A stretch of DNA of 64,000 nucleotides. Origin: JBNGOQ01 sp050589645. GTDB taxonomy: Bacteria > Bacteroidota > Bacteroidia > Flavobacteriales > Flavobacteriaceae. Below, in pieces: positions 10,479-18,437 of the stretch; position 1 is the first letter of the stretch; the number at the start of each line of letters is the position of its first letter. A program made the translations under genes and the position numbers. Location of the stretch: NCBI RefSeq assembly GCF_050589645.1, contig NZ_JBNGOQ010000004.1, positions 1-64,000 of the forward strand, written 5' to 3'. The notes under the pieces were generated by a model. The model did not search any database and was not told the DNA's origin. It saw nothing but the letters and a program-made list of their open reading frames with translations.

Positions 10479-10838
10479 ATGGGAGTCGTAAAAGTAAACA
10501 ATATTAGGGTGTATGCCCATCACGGTTGCTTGGCCGAGGAAAGTATCATAGGCAGTGATTACCGGGTAGACGTCTTGGTCCGCGCAAACCTTTCTCCAGC
10601 ATCGATATCCGATAAATTGGCAGATACCGTGGATTACGTCCAGATCAACCAAATTGTAGTGGAAGAGATGAAAATTGCTTCAAAACTATTGGAGCATGTG
10701 GCAAAACGCATACTCAATCGTATTTTTTCAGAAATCGAGATGGCCACCGAAGCCGAAGTCTCCGTTTCCAAGATAAATCCTCCTATAGGCGGGGATGTTG
10801 AAATGGTTACCGTGCAACTAAACGAAAAGAGATTGTAA
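10479..10838 (+). CDS. folB: Dihydroneopterin aldolase
   Basis: A 119-residue protein of the FolB family (usual length about 120). It converts 7,8-dihydroneopterin to 6-hydroxymethyl-dihydropterin and glycolaldehyde in folate synthesis, in the cytoplasm. Visible family marks are VYAHHGCLAEES near the start, the DTVDYVQIN segment (residues about 50-58), LLEHVAKRI and the closing KINPPIGGDVEMV. The ATG at 10479 fits the family N-terminus (MGVVKVNNIRV); a longer TTG start at 10458 overlaps the predicted promoter. It stands alone, with a tRNA gene just downstream. Confidence 0.93.
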   Translation: MGVVKVNNIRVYAHHGCLAEESIIGSDYRVDVLVRANLSPASISDKLADTVDYVQINQIVVEEMKIASKLLEHVAKRILNRIFSEIEMATEAEVSVSKINPPIGGDVEMVTVQLNEKRL

Positions 10839-10844
10839 TTTACC

Positions 10845-10874
10845 TTTTGTAAATTTAAAAAAGTACTACATTTG
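10845..10874 (+). promoter_or_regulatory. Predicted promoter of tRNA-Cys
   Basis: TTTTG at 10845-10849 (-33-like), 17 bp spacing, then TACATTTG at 10867-10874, a full match to the TAnnTTTG -7 element, 12 bp before the mature tRNA 5' end at 10887. Confidence 0.65.
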
Positions 10875-10886
10875 CACCACAATAAT

Positions 10887-10960
10887 GGCATCGTGGCCGA
10901 GTGGCTAGGCACAGCTCTGCAAAAGCTTGTACAGCGGTTCGAATCCGCTCGATGCCTCCA
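10887..10960 (+). tRNA. tRNA-Cys (GCA)
   Basis: A 74-nt cloverleaf. The acceptor stem GGCATCG (10887-10893) pairs with CGATGCC (10950-10956), followed by discriminator T and an encoded CCA. The anticodon loop CTGCAAA gives anticodon GCA, and the T-arm carries GGTTCGAATCC. A terminator follows directly. Confidence 0.95.
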
Positions 10961-10967
10961 AAAAAAG

Positions 10968-10994
10968 ACCTGTCTTCAACGGCAGGTTTTTTTG
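10968..10994 (+). terminator. Intrinsic terminator after tRNA-Cys
   Basis: Seven-pair stem ACCTGTC/GGCAGGT (one G-T pair) with a six-base loop, then a run of eight T. It begins eight bases after the tRNA CCA end. Confidence 0.85.
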
Positions 10995-11014
10995 TTTTTG
11001 GCCAACTACCGAAC

Positions 11015-11683
11015 TTATTGTTCTCGCATCATTTCGATTCCCTTTTCTATGTTCAACCTGTCCTTGGGCAAAAAGCCCTTGGTAATCAGCACCAGCCCAC
11101 AGATAATCAAAATAACCCCTATTCCCTTTTTTATAAGATGGATACGCTTGCTCGTTAGGCGCCTTCTAAGTTGCTTGGCCAGTAAAATCTTAAAAACATC
11201 TGTAATAAGATAGGCGATGATCATGGCGGTAAAGAAAACCACTATCCTATCGGGGTCATTGTCCAAACTAGGGCCAACGACGATGATGACGCCCAACCAG
11301 AATACCAGCACCCCAATGTTGATAAAATTGAGCAGAAAGCCCTTTACAAACAAACTAAGGTAATCGCCCTTGGTAACCCTTAGATTGGGTTGCGCTTCCT
11401 TGGCCTGCTTTTTAATGAAGGTGGTAATGCCGTACACTAAGAGAATGACGCCCCCAAAAACATAGAGTCCTGGTTGATTGCTCAGGTTTTCCAGAAGTTG
11501 AAAACTACTGAAGTAGGCAATGGTAATAAAAAGCAGGTCGGCTAAAATTACTCCGAGGTCAAAACAAAGGGCGGCCCTAAATCCTTTGACTGCACTAGTT
11601 TCCAATAGCACAAAAAAAACAGGCCCTATGATAAAGCTCAATAAAAAGCCCAGTGGTATCGCCGCCTGTATATCCTCTAACAT
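11015..11683 (-). CDS. LysE-family amino-acid/metabolite exporter
   Basis: A 222-residue integral membrane protein of the LysE/RhtB translocator family (usual 190-220 residues, six membrane segments). The N-terminus (IPLGFLLSFIIGPVFFVLLE) has the typical conserved G-P in the first helix. Further hydrophobic segments follow at about 40-60, 75-92, 115-140, 145-165 and 190-210. Family members export amino acids or related compounds from the cytoplasm; the substrate here cannot be read. It is last in an apparent rnr-GIN-LysE minus-strand unit, starting 23 bp after the GIN gene stop. Confidence 0.85.
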   Translation of the reverse strand: MLEDIQAAIPLGFLLSFIIGPVFFVLLETSAVKGFRAALCFDLGVILADLLFITIAYFSSFQLLENLSNQPGLYVFGGVILLVYGITTFIKKQAKEAQPNLRVTKGDYLSLFVKGFLLNFINIGVLVFWLGVIIVVGPSLDNDPDRIVVFFTAMIIAYLITDVFKILLAKQLRRRLTSKRIHLIKKGIGVILIICGLVLITKGFLPKDRLNIEKGIEMMREQ

Positions 11684-11706
11684 AGCACGTCCTTGGTTCT
11701 CGTAAT

Positions 11707-12387
11707 TTACATTCTTGTAATTTTGCCTCCGAACACCGTCTTCTCGTCCATTTTGGCCGGATCGCCGTATACCGATACCTCGCCCCCTGCCTTAACCGTG
11801 GCCTTCACGTAGTCCGTTGCATATATTTCGGCACTGGAGCCCGCATTTACCGCAATGGTGCAAAATTTTGTGCGCATGTCCTTTCCTTGATATACGCCGC
11901 CGGTGTTAATATTTACATCCTGTACCCTGGCCGTTCCAGTGGCCGTGATCACACCACCGCTCACGGTCTTTATCAATAGTTGTTCAACCTCGGAATTCAA
12001 TTCTATTTCTCCACCCTCTTGAGCCTTAAGTTCCAATACCTCTTGTGTTAGGGTCTGATCCGATGTAATTCTGGCATCTTCATTTACATCAATGACCACC
12101 AATGTTTCGGTGTAATACAGGTCAATAAAGGTTCGGTATCCACTAAAGATCTTATCGATCTGCATGCGTATCTTCAGTAGGCCATTGTTGTTCACTATGG
12201 CCACTTTTTGTGTGTTGGCCCCGGTAATCACCGCCCTGTTACTATCCGATTTTATCAAGTTGATGGAAATGCCGTCAAAACCCTTAATCTCTGTAAATTT
12301 CTCTAGTTCCCGGGTTATCTTTTCCTCCTGGCCCCTTAGGGACGGAAATCCGAACAGTAAGACCAAGCATAAAATCAGTTTTTTCAT
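11707..12387 (-). CDS. Exported GIN-domain (DUF2807) protein
   Basis: A 226-residue exported protein. A signal peptide (MKKLILCLVLLFGFPSLRGQ) is followed by the FDGISINLIKSD segment and repeated short beta strands with Asn/Gly/Ala turns (VKAGGEVSVYGDP near the end), characteristic of the putative auto-transporter adhesin head GIN domain (DUF2807). This family is abundant in Bacteroidota; its biochemical role is not established. It lies 31 bp downstream of rnr and just upstream of the LysE-type exporter, probably in one transcript. Confidence 0.85.
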   Translation of the reverse strand: MKKLILCLVLLFGFPSLRGQEEKITRELEKFTEIKGFDGISINLIKSDSNRAVITGANTQKVAIVNNNGLLKIRMQIDKIFSGYRTFIDLYYTETLVVIDVNEDARITSDQTLTQEVLELKAQEGGEIELNSEVEQLLIKTVSGGVITATGTARVQDVNINTGGVYQGKDMRTKFCTIAVNAGSSAEIYATDYVKATVKAGGEVSVYGDPAKMDEKTVFGGKITRM

Positions 12388-12418
12388 GGTATTGGTTTTA
12401 GAGATGCTCCTGTTGCGT

Positions 12419-14608
12419 TTACAAATCTTGTTCCACTAGGGTAAAATCCAAGTGTCTTTTTATCAAATCCGTGTTTTTCACCATAACATGGACTTCATCG
12501 CCCAGCTGGTACATGCGTTTTTTGCGTTCTCCGACTATGGCATACTGCCTTTCGTCAAAGGTATAATAATCATCTTTTATATCCCTGATGCGCACCATGC
12601 CCTCACATTTGTTCTCAATAATTTCTACATAGATGCCCCATTCGGTAACGCCCGATATTACACCTAAAAACTCCCTATCACTATGGTCCTGCATAAATTT
12701 TATCTGCATATATTTTATGGAATCGCGTTCGGCATTGGCGGCAAGGTTTTCCATGTCAGATGAATGCTTACATTTTTCCTCGTAAATCTCGGCCTTGGGC
12801 GATTTGCCCCCATCGAGATAATGCTGAAGCAATCGATGCACAATTACATCAGGGTAGCGTCTAATTGGGGAGGTAAAATGGGAGTAATAGGTAAAGGCCA
12901 GGCCATAGTGCCCTATGTTGTCCGTGGTGTAAATAGCCTTGCTCATACTGCGAATGGCAAGTGTATCTACCAAATTCTGTTCTTTTTTGCCCTTAACGTC
13001 CTCGAGAAGCTTATTTAGAGAGTCGCTAACGGTCTTTTTGTCCTTAAAGTTAAGTCTATGTCCAAATCGGGATATTATACCGTTCAGAGCCATTAATTTG
13101 TCTTCGTCAGGTTCGTCATGGATACGGTATACAAAGGTCTTCGTGGGCTTCTGCTTGCCAATGAATTCCGCTACCTTGCGATTGGCCAGCAACATGAACT
13201 CCTCTATCAGTTTGTTCGCGTCTTTGGCTTCCTTAAAATATACGCTCTCCGGTTCGTTATTTTCGGTGAGCTTAAAGCGTACCTCTACCTTATCAAACGA
13301 AATAGCGCCAGAGCGCATTCTCGCCGCTCGCATAATTTTTGCAAGCCTGTCCAATATCAAAGTGGCCTGGACCACATTGTCCGATACGGAATACGCTCCT
13401 TCGCGAATGGAAATGTCTGACGGGATTTTTCCTTGCTTTGTCTCTATGATATGCTGCGCCTCTTCATAGGCAAAACGTTCATCCGAGTTGATGACCGTAC
13501 GCCCAAACCATTGTCCCTTGAGCTGTGCGTTTTGATCGAGTTCAAAAATGGCGGAGAAGGTGTATTTTTCTTCATGTGGTCGCAGGGAACACGCATTATT
13601 GGACAACACTTCTGGCAACATGGGCACTACCCGATCCACAAGATAGACCGAAGTCGCCCGTTCATAGGCCTCGTCGTCCAAAATGGTCCCTGGAAGTAAG
13701 TAATGGGACACATCCGCAATATGTATTCCTATTTCGTAATTCCCATTTTCCAAAGGTTCAAAGGACAAGGCATCATCAAAATCCTTGGCATCCTTTGGAT
13801 CTATGGTGAAGGTGAGGACATTTCTCATATCCCGTCTTTTCGAAATCTCTTCCTTTTTTATGGTCGTGTCCAAGGTATCGGCATAACGTTCCACCTCGGC
13901 CGGAAATTCGTACGGGAGGCCGTATTCTGCCAATATGGAATGTATTTCTGTCTGGTGTTCCCCGGGTTTCCCCAAAACATCGGTAATTTTCCCAAAGGGT
14001 GAATCTGTCTTATCGGGCCAATCGTAAATCGTTACAATGACCTTGTCCCCGTTCTGTGCCTTCCCTATTTTGTCCCTGGGGACAAAAATATCCGTATACA
14101 TCCTGAAATCCGTGGGGCGGACAAAAGCAAAGGTCTTCTGCATTTCAACAATTCCGACAAATTCGGACTTCTTTCGCTCTATTATCCGGGTCACTTCACC
14201 TTCAGGTTTCTTCCCTTTTCTCCTAGGAAAAACGTACACCTCAACAATGTCCCCATGGAACGCCTTATTGAGTTTGTTGTAGGGCACGAAGATATCGTCA
14301 TCCAACTCCTCCGATATAATATAGGCGTTACCTCTTGCGGTGATGTCCACCTTCCCGGAATGGGAGGTCTTAGCAATTGCAAGTGCCTGGTATTGGCCCC
14401 TGCTCACTTCCAAGATTCTTTTTTTCTCTTTTAATTGAACCAGGCTTTTTATCAGCTGATTACGTCCAGAAGGGTCTTGGATGTTAAGTTTGGCTGCAAT
14501 TTGCTTATAATTGTAAGTTTTGTTGGCTTCTTTTTCAAGTACAGTGAAGATTCCTTTGGTAATCTCGTTTTTTCTTTGACTTTTTGTTCTTTTTTGTTTC
14601 TTCGACAT
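12419..14608 (-). CDS. rnr: Ribonuclease R
   Basis: A 729-residue 3'-5' exoribonuclease of the RNase II/R family that degrades structured RNA in the cytoplasm. Domain order: a basic N-terminus with winged helix (1-70), cold-shock OB domains (about 75-240), the RNB catalytic domain with TIDPKDAKDFDDAL (about 265-280; the aspartates bind the catalytic metal), and a C-terminal S1 domain (about 640-727, GVISGVTEWGIYVEI). The length is normal for the family. It leads the rnr-GIN-LysE unit and is divergent from rpiB across the 750-bp gap. No full TAnnTTTG promoter is evident; a TAATTTTC lies about 20 bp upstream. Confidence 0.96.
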   Translation of the reverse strand: MSKKQKRTKSQRKNEITKGIFTVLEKEANKTYNYKQIAAKLNIQDPSGRNQLIKSLVQLKEKKRILEVSRGQYQALAIAKTSHSGKVDITARGNAYIISEELDDDIFVPYNKLNKAFHGDIVEVYVFPRRKGKKPEGEVTRIIERKKSEFVGIVEMQKTFAFVRPTDFRMYTDIFVPRDKIGKAQNGDKVIVTIYDWPDKTDSPFGKITDVLGKPGEHQTEIHSILAEYGLPYEFPAEVERYADTLDTTIKKEEISKRRDMRNVLTFTIDPKDAKDFDDALSFEPLENGNYEIGIHIADVSHYLLPGTILDDEAYERATSVYLVDRVVPMLPEVLSNNACSLRPHEEKYTFSAIFELDQNAQLKGQWFGRTVINSDERFAYEEAQHIIETKQGKIPSDISIREGAYSVSDNVVQATLILDRLAKIMRAARMRSGAISFDKVEVRFKLTENNEPESVYFKEAKDANKLIEEFMLLANRKVAEFIGKQKPTKTFVYRIHDEPDEDKLMALNGIISRFGHRLNFKDKKTVSDSLNKLLEDVKGKKEQNLVDTLAIRSMSKAIYTTDNIGHYGLAFTYYSHFTSPIRRYPDVIVHRLLQHYLDGGKSPKAEIYEEKCKHSSDMENLAANAERDSIKYMQIKFMQDHSDREFLGVISGVTEWGIYVEIIENKCEGMVRIRDIKDDYYTFDERQYAIVGERKKRMYQLGDEVHVMVKNTDLIKRHLDFTLVEQDL

Positions 14609-15361
14609 TCAAATTTTTTATTTCGCGAAAATTACGAATTATAATCTATTGGTGGTTCCTGTAAGATAAAACTTATTCAATATTAATGGCTGCCCCTTCC
14701 AGGGCCAAGCTTAACTTTTTCAACATCCCTTGGAAAGGCATATAAAGCTCCCACCTTCCTAAATTGTTTCCCTAACCCCAACAACCAATTCACCAACATT
14801 GATTTTTATCCATCTAAGAAGAACGTTCTTATGAACAATTGTATTATAATTATTTCTTTCTTTAGTAATTTTAAAAAGGAAAATGATGTTTATTATAGTA
14901 TGTTGATAATTGAAATAAAAAACCGGTTGAAATTTTGCTGTTAACCATTTTTAGAATTTGTTGACAATTTCTACCTGACCTGTACAACATATTCCATTTT
15001 ACAAATCAGCTACTTAGGTTTGTTATCAACGAATGCTGATAACCATTTTGAACAGCATTTTTTTGATAAGTAAAATTTTTCCCGCTGTTAATTTCCGTAG
15101 GATACATTTGAATATCTTCTCAATATCATTTAAGAAATTAATTGTTGGTTCTGATGGTTGTTTTGTAAGGCAGTATTTTGGAAGGAAATAAAAATTTAGT
15201 ACTTACTTTTTATTAGTGGTTTGTTAACAATGCCTTGGAAATCATAAGACCTTAATTTACAATACGTTCAACTTTTTTTAAAATATGTCTTGTTAATAAG
15301 CCCGGTTCTATCTTGTAATCGTATCTATTTGTACCTTTGTCCTTATTAAGCAGAACAGATT
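14609..15361. other. AT-rich intergenic region with DnaA-box-like repeats, candidate oriC
   Basis: This is the longest gene-free stretch in the window, between divergent rnr and rpiB, and no convincing ORF or RNA gene is seen. It is strongly AT-rich. It holds a cluster of 9-mers close to the reverse complement of a DnaA box: TGTTGATAA (14901), TGTTAACCA (14939), TGTTGACAA (14959), TGTTATCAA (15021), TGCTGATAA (15034), TGTTAATTT (15086), TGTTAACAA (15222) and TGTTAATAA (15291). GTTATCA at 15022 and TGATAAC at 15037 form an inverted repeat. A replication origin is one reading; an extended regulatory region is the alternative. Confidence 0.35.
15332..15339 (+). promoter_or_regulatory. Predicted -7 element for rpiB (TACCTTTG)
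   Basis: Full match to TAnnTTTG, 22 bp upstream of the rpiB start codon, with a TTG at 15313-15315 in the -33 region. Confidence 0.6.
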
Positions 15362-15793
15362 ATGAAAATAGCTATTGGTAACGATCACGCCGGCACGGAA
15401 TACAAACTTGCCATCCTGGGGCTTTTAAAATCCAAGGGTATAGAAATTAACAATCATGGTACCGATGGTAGCGACAGTGTGGACTATCCGGATTTTGTAC
15501 ATCCCGTTGCAAAAGATGTGGCCGAGGGAAATGTAGATTGGGGCATCATCATATGTGGAAGCGGTAACGGGGCCTCCATGACTGCCAACAAACATCAAAA
15601 GGTACGGGCCGCATTATGCTGGACCAAGGAAATAGTACAGTTGGCCAGGGAGCACAATGATGCCAATATTCTTAGTTTACCTGCACGTTTTATTGCCCTA
15701 CCGCAGGCCCTGGAAATGGTAAAAACATTTTTGGACACCAAATTTGAGGGAGGTAGGCATGAAAGAAGAATAGAAAAAATACCTTGTATGTAG
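15362..15793 (+). CDS. rpiB: Ribose-5-phosphate isomerase B
   Basis: A 143-residue RpiB/LacAB-family sugar-phosphate isomerase. It interconverts ribose 5-phosphate and ribulose 5-phosphate in the pentose phosphate pathway. Family marks are the N-terminal IGNDHAG (Asp8-His9), DYPDF (41-45) and the CGSGNGASMTANK segment with the likely catalytic Cys65. The length is typical. It is followed after 3 bp by the CDF transporter gene, so the two are probably co-transcribed. Confidence 0.93.
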   Translation: MKIAIGNDHAGTEYKLAILGLLKSKGIEINNHGTDGSDSVDYPDFVHPVAKDVAEGNVDWGIIICGSGNGASMTANKHQKVRAALCWTKEIVQLAREHNDANILSLPARFIALPQALEMVKTFLDTKFEGGRHERRIEKIPCM

Positions 15794-15796
15794 TCC

Positions 15797-16714
15797 ATGG
15801 GACATTCCCACCGTCACGATCACTCGCATACCCATCCCGATCTGAAAGGCCGTAACCTCGTTATTTCCATCCTGCTCAATGTGCTTATAACCCTGGCCCA
15901 GGTGGTTGGGGGCATTGTTTCGGGCAGTTTGGCCTTATTGTCGGATGCGCTGCATAATTTCAGTGATGTCCTTTCCCTTTTAATAAGTTATAGTGCCAAT
16001 CTCTTGGCCAAAAAAGAAGCCTCCTCCAATAAGACCTTTGGGTACAAAAGAGCGGAGATTATAGCAGCTTTTGTAAATGCGGCTACCTTGATCATTGTGG
16101 CCATTATTTTGATAAAGGAAGCTGTGGAACGCTTTTTGGAACCGCAGGAAGTAGCATCCGATCTTGTTATTTGGCTTTCCCTTTTGGGGATTGTGGCCAA
16201 TGGATTTAGCGTACTTCTGCTAAAACGGGATTCGAGCCGTAACATGAACATGAAATCGGCCTATTTGCATTTGTTTACCGACATGATGGCTTCGGTCGCA
16301 GTGTTGACCGGGGGAATTTTAATGAAATTCTTTGGCCTCTTCTGGATAGATCCCGCGCTAACCTTGATAATAGCGGTCTACCTGATCTATATGGGATACG
16401 ATCTTTTAAAGGTATCCACCAAGGTACTGATGTTGTTTACCCCTGAGACCATAGAGGTAAAGCAAATCGTTGCGGCCATTAACGAAATACCTCCGATTAA
16501 GAACGTACATCATGTGCATATTTGGCAGCTCAATGAGGATGAGGTTCATCTTGAGGCGCATATCGATTTCAAAGAGGATATTAAGCTTTCAGAGTTTGAT
16601 GCGATACTGAACCAGATAGAGGAAAAGGCCTATCGCGAATTTGGTATCAATCACGTAAACATTCAGCCAGAGTTTGGCAAATGTGACAGTAAAAAGATAA
16701 TCGTACAGGACTAG
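15797..16714 (+). CDS. CDF-family cation (zinc) efflux transporter
   Basis: A 305-residue cation diffusion facilitator in the inner membrane, exporting Zn2+ or similar divalent ions by proton exchange. The N-terminus is His-rich (HSHRHDHSHTH). The two metal-site helices carry SDALHNFSD (about 49-57) and HLFTDMMAS (about 155-163), the D/H-x3-D pattern of the family. The C-terminal cytoplasmic domain (about 215-300) includes HHVHIWQL and LEAHIDF. Length and layout fit the CzcD/ZitB branch; metal specificity is inferred. It begins 3 bp after rpiB, and the next gene follows by 6 bp. Confidence 0.92.
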   Translation: MGHSHRHDHSHTHPDLKGRNLVISILLNVLITLAQVVGGIVSGSLALLSDALHNFSDVLSLLISYSANLLAKKEASSNKTFGYKRAEIIAAFVNAATLIIVAIILIKEAVERFLEPQEVASDLVIWLSLLGIVANGFSVLLLKRDSSRNMNMKSAYLHLFTDMMASVAVLTGGILMKFFGLFWIDPALTLIIAVYLIYMGYDLLKVSTKVLMLFTPETIEVKQIVAAINEIPPIKNVHHVHIWQLNEDEVHLEAHIDFKEDIKLSEFDAILNQIEEKAYREFGINHVNIQPEFGKCDSKKIIVQD

Positions 16715-16720
16715 GATAAG

Positions 16721-17179
16721 ATGATGAGAACAGTTGTAAAGACATTTGACAGCTTAACCACCACAGAGCTCTATAGCATTTTACAATTACGCAGCGCAGT
16801 CTTTGTCGTAGAACAGGATTGTGTATACCAGGACATGGACGGCAAGGATAAAAGTGCACTTCACGTATTGGGGATTAAAAAGGATGAAGTGGTGGCCTAT
16901 ACCCGGATTTTTGGCCCAGGCGATTATTTTGATGCAGCCAGCATAGGCAGGGTAGTGGTGCGTGACGATGAACGAAAATACGGTTATGGCCGGGACATCA
17001 TGGAAGCATCGATAAAAGCGGTTGTAGCGCACTTTGGGGAGACAGAAATACAGGTATCTGCACAGGCCCATCTAGAAAAGTTTTACACTTCATTGGAATT
17101 CACGGCCTTTGGTGAAGGGTATTTGGAAGACGGCATCCCACACATAGGCATGAGACGTCCCAAGAGAATCAAGAATTGA
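16721..17179 (+). CDS. ElaA-like GNAT acetyltransferase
   Basis: A 152-residue GNAT-fold protein of the ElaA type. Visible are LRSAVFVVEQDCVYQDMDGKD (N-terminal, given here only as its core VFVVEQ and DMDGKD), the acyl-CoA loop region IGRVVVRDDERKYGYGRDIM (about 73-92; R/Q-x-x-G-x-G/A equivalent), and the closing EDGIPHIGMRRP shared by ElaA proteins. The substrate is unknown. It is the last gene of the rpiB-CDF-GNAT unit, and its 3' end overlaps the convergent methyltransferase gene by 11 bp. Confidence 0.85.
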   Translation: MMRTVVKTFDSLTTTELYSILQLRSAVFVVEQDCVYQDMDGKDKSALHVLGIKKDEVVAYTRIFGPGDYFDAASIGRVVVRDDERKYGYGRDIMEASIKAVVAHFGETEIQVSAQAHLEKFYTSLEFTAFGEGYLEDGIPHIGMRRPKRIKN

Positions 17180-18437
17180 TTTTGGCGTATAACGATGCCC
17201 CGATTTTCTCTACGATTCCGACCACAAGGGCATTGCCCATCAAAAAAGCTCTTTTAGCATCGGACACCCCGGTTTTTTTGGTATGATTGTCCGGAAACAT
17301 ATTTAGGCGCTCCAATTCCACTGGCGTTAAGCGTCTTAGGCCAGCGGGCGACTGCACCACATGCTTGAATCGGGAGGGCGATTTGCCCCCTTCCCCGGTA
17401 ATTATGGTTCGTGAGGCGGCGTTTATATCATCTGGAAAGGTCATACTGCCCTCACTGTACTGATAACTAAACCCGTTTTTAGCTTTCCTTCCTTCCTTTT
17501 TGGCACCCTTGAGGTATTCCCATTTTGGGAGGTCCTCCTTTGGAATCAAAAAATTCCTATCCACTTCCCCGTTTTGTAGAATATCCCCCAACACCATTTT
17601 TGGACCTGTATAGGCGGGCATCGTTTTCAATGTGAACACCTTGCCGTTTATTAAGGTCCCGGTGTTGAGAAAAGGGGAAAGTGATTTACCAAGATTAAAG
17701 CCCTGGCTTATATCCACTAAATTGCCTTCTAGCTTTAGTGAGGCGGTCGGAGCTGTCGTTGACTCGATAGGGAAGGCATTGGCCAGGACACCATCGGTCA
17801 ACATCCAATCCTTTTGAGGGGTCTTCTCCAAGGAATGGTACAATGCTGTGGACCTGTGGTAACCCATAAGAAAAATGCGCTTTCTCCGCTGTGGCATACC
17901 ATAATCTGCAGCGTTGATTACCCGCCATTCCATGGCGTATCCCAAATCATCAAGACTTTTTAACATAATGGCAAAATCCCTTCCCCGCTGCTTTACCGGG
18001 GACTTCAGCAAGCGGTCCACATTTTCCAAAAAAAGATAGTGTGGTTTCTTTTTTTTATGCTTCAGAATGTTGTGTATGGACCACCATAGAACTCCCTTTT
18101 TACCCTGGAGCCCTTTCGCATTGTGTAAGGAAGTCGCAACGGAATAATCCTGGCAAGGAAAACCACCGACCAGAAGATCATGATCGGGAATGTTTGAAAT
18201 AGGGACCTCCTCGATATTGACATTGTAATGGTTTTTTGCCCCAAACCTGCTTTCATACACCGAGGAGGCGTGTTGCGCCTTGGTGGACGGTTCCCATTGG
18301 TTGCTCCAAATAACTTGAAAGTTTCCAGAACTTTCCAGGCCCAAGCGAAAACCTCCAACGCCGGCAAAGAGTTCCAATACGTTTAATCTTTTTCCTTTCA
18401 TAGGTATTTTGGAATTACTTGCAAAGCAACAAATCAT
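17169..18437 (-). CDS. DNA (cytosine-5-)-methyltransferase, orphan
   Basis: A C5 cytosine DNA methyltransferase of 410-422 residues with motifs in standard order: I (LELFAGVGGFRLGLE), IV (GGFPCQDYSVA, catalytic Cys), VI (FLENVDRLLKS), VIII (PQRRKRIFLMG), IX (RRLTPVELERLNMFP) and X (GNALVV). The target-recognition region lies about residues 220-350. The ATG at 18435-18437 overlaps the TGA of the upstream hydrolase gene (ATGA) and has an A-rich leader; a second ATG at 18401 sits closer to motif I. No restriction endonuclease gene is adjacent, so this is an orphan methylase, possibly regulatory or a remnant of a type II system. Confidence 0.92.
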   Translation of the reverse strand: MICCFASNSKIPMKGKRLNVLELFAGVGGFRLGLESSGNFQVIWSNQWEPSTKAQHASSVYESRFGAKNHYNVNIEEVPISNIPDHDLLVGGFPCQDYSVATSLHNAKGLQGKKGVLWWSIHNILKHKKKKPHYLFLENVDRLLKSPVKQRGRDFAIMLKSLDDLGYAMEWRVINAADYGMPQRRKRIFLMGYHRSTALYHSLEKTPQKDWMLTDGVLANAFPIESTTAPTASLKLEGNLVDISQGFNLGKSLSPFLNTGTLINGKVFTLKTMPAYTGPKMVLGDILQNGEVDRNFLIPKEDLPKWEYLKGAKKEGRKAKNGFSYQYSEGSMTFPDDINAASRTIITGEGGKSPSRFKHVVQSPAGLRRLTPVELERLNMFPDNHTKKTGVSDAKRAFLMGNALVVGIVEKIGASLYAKINS

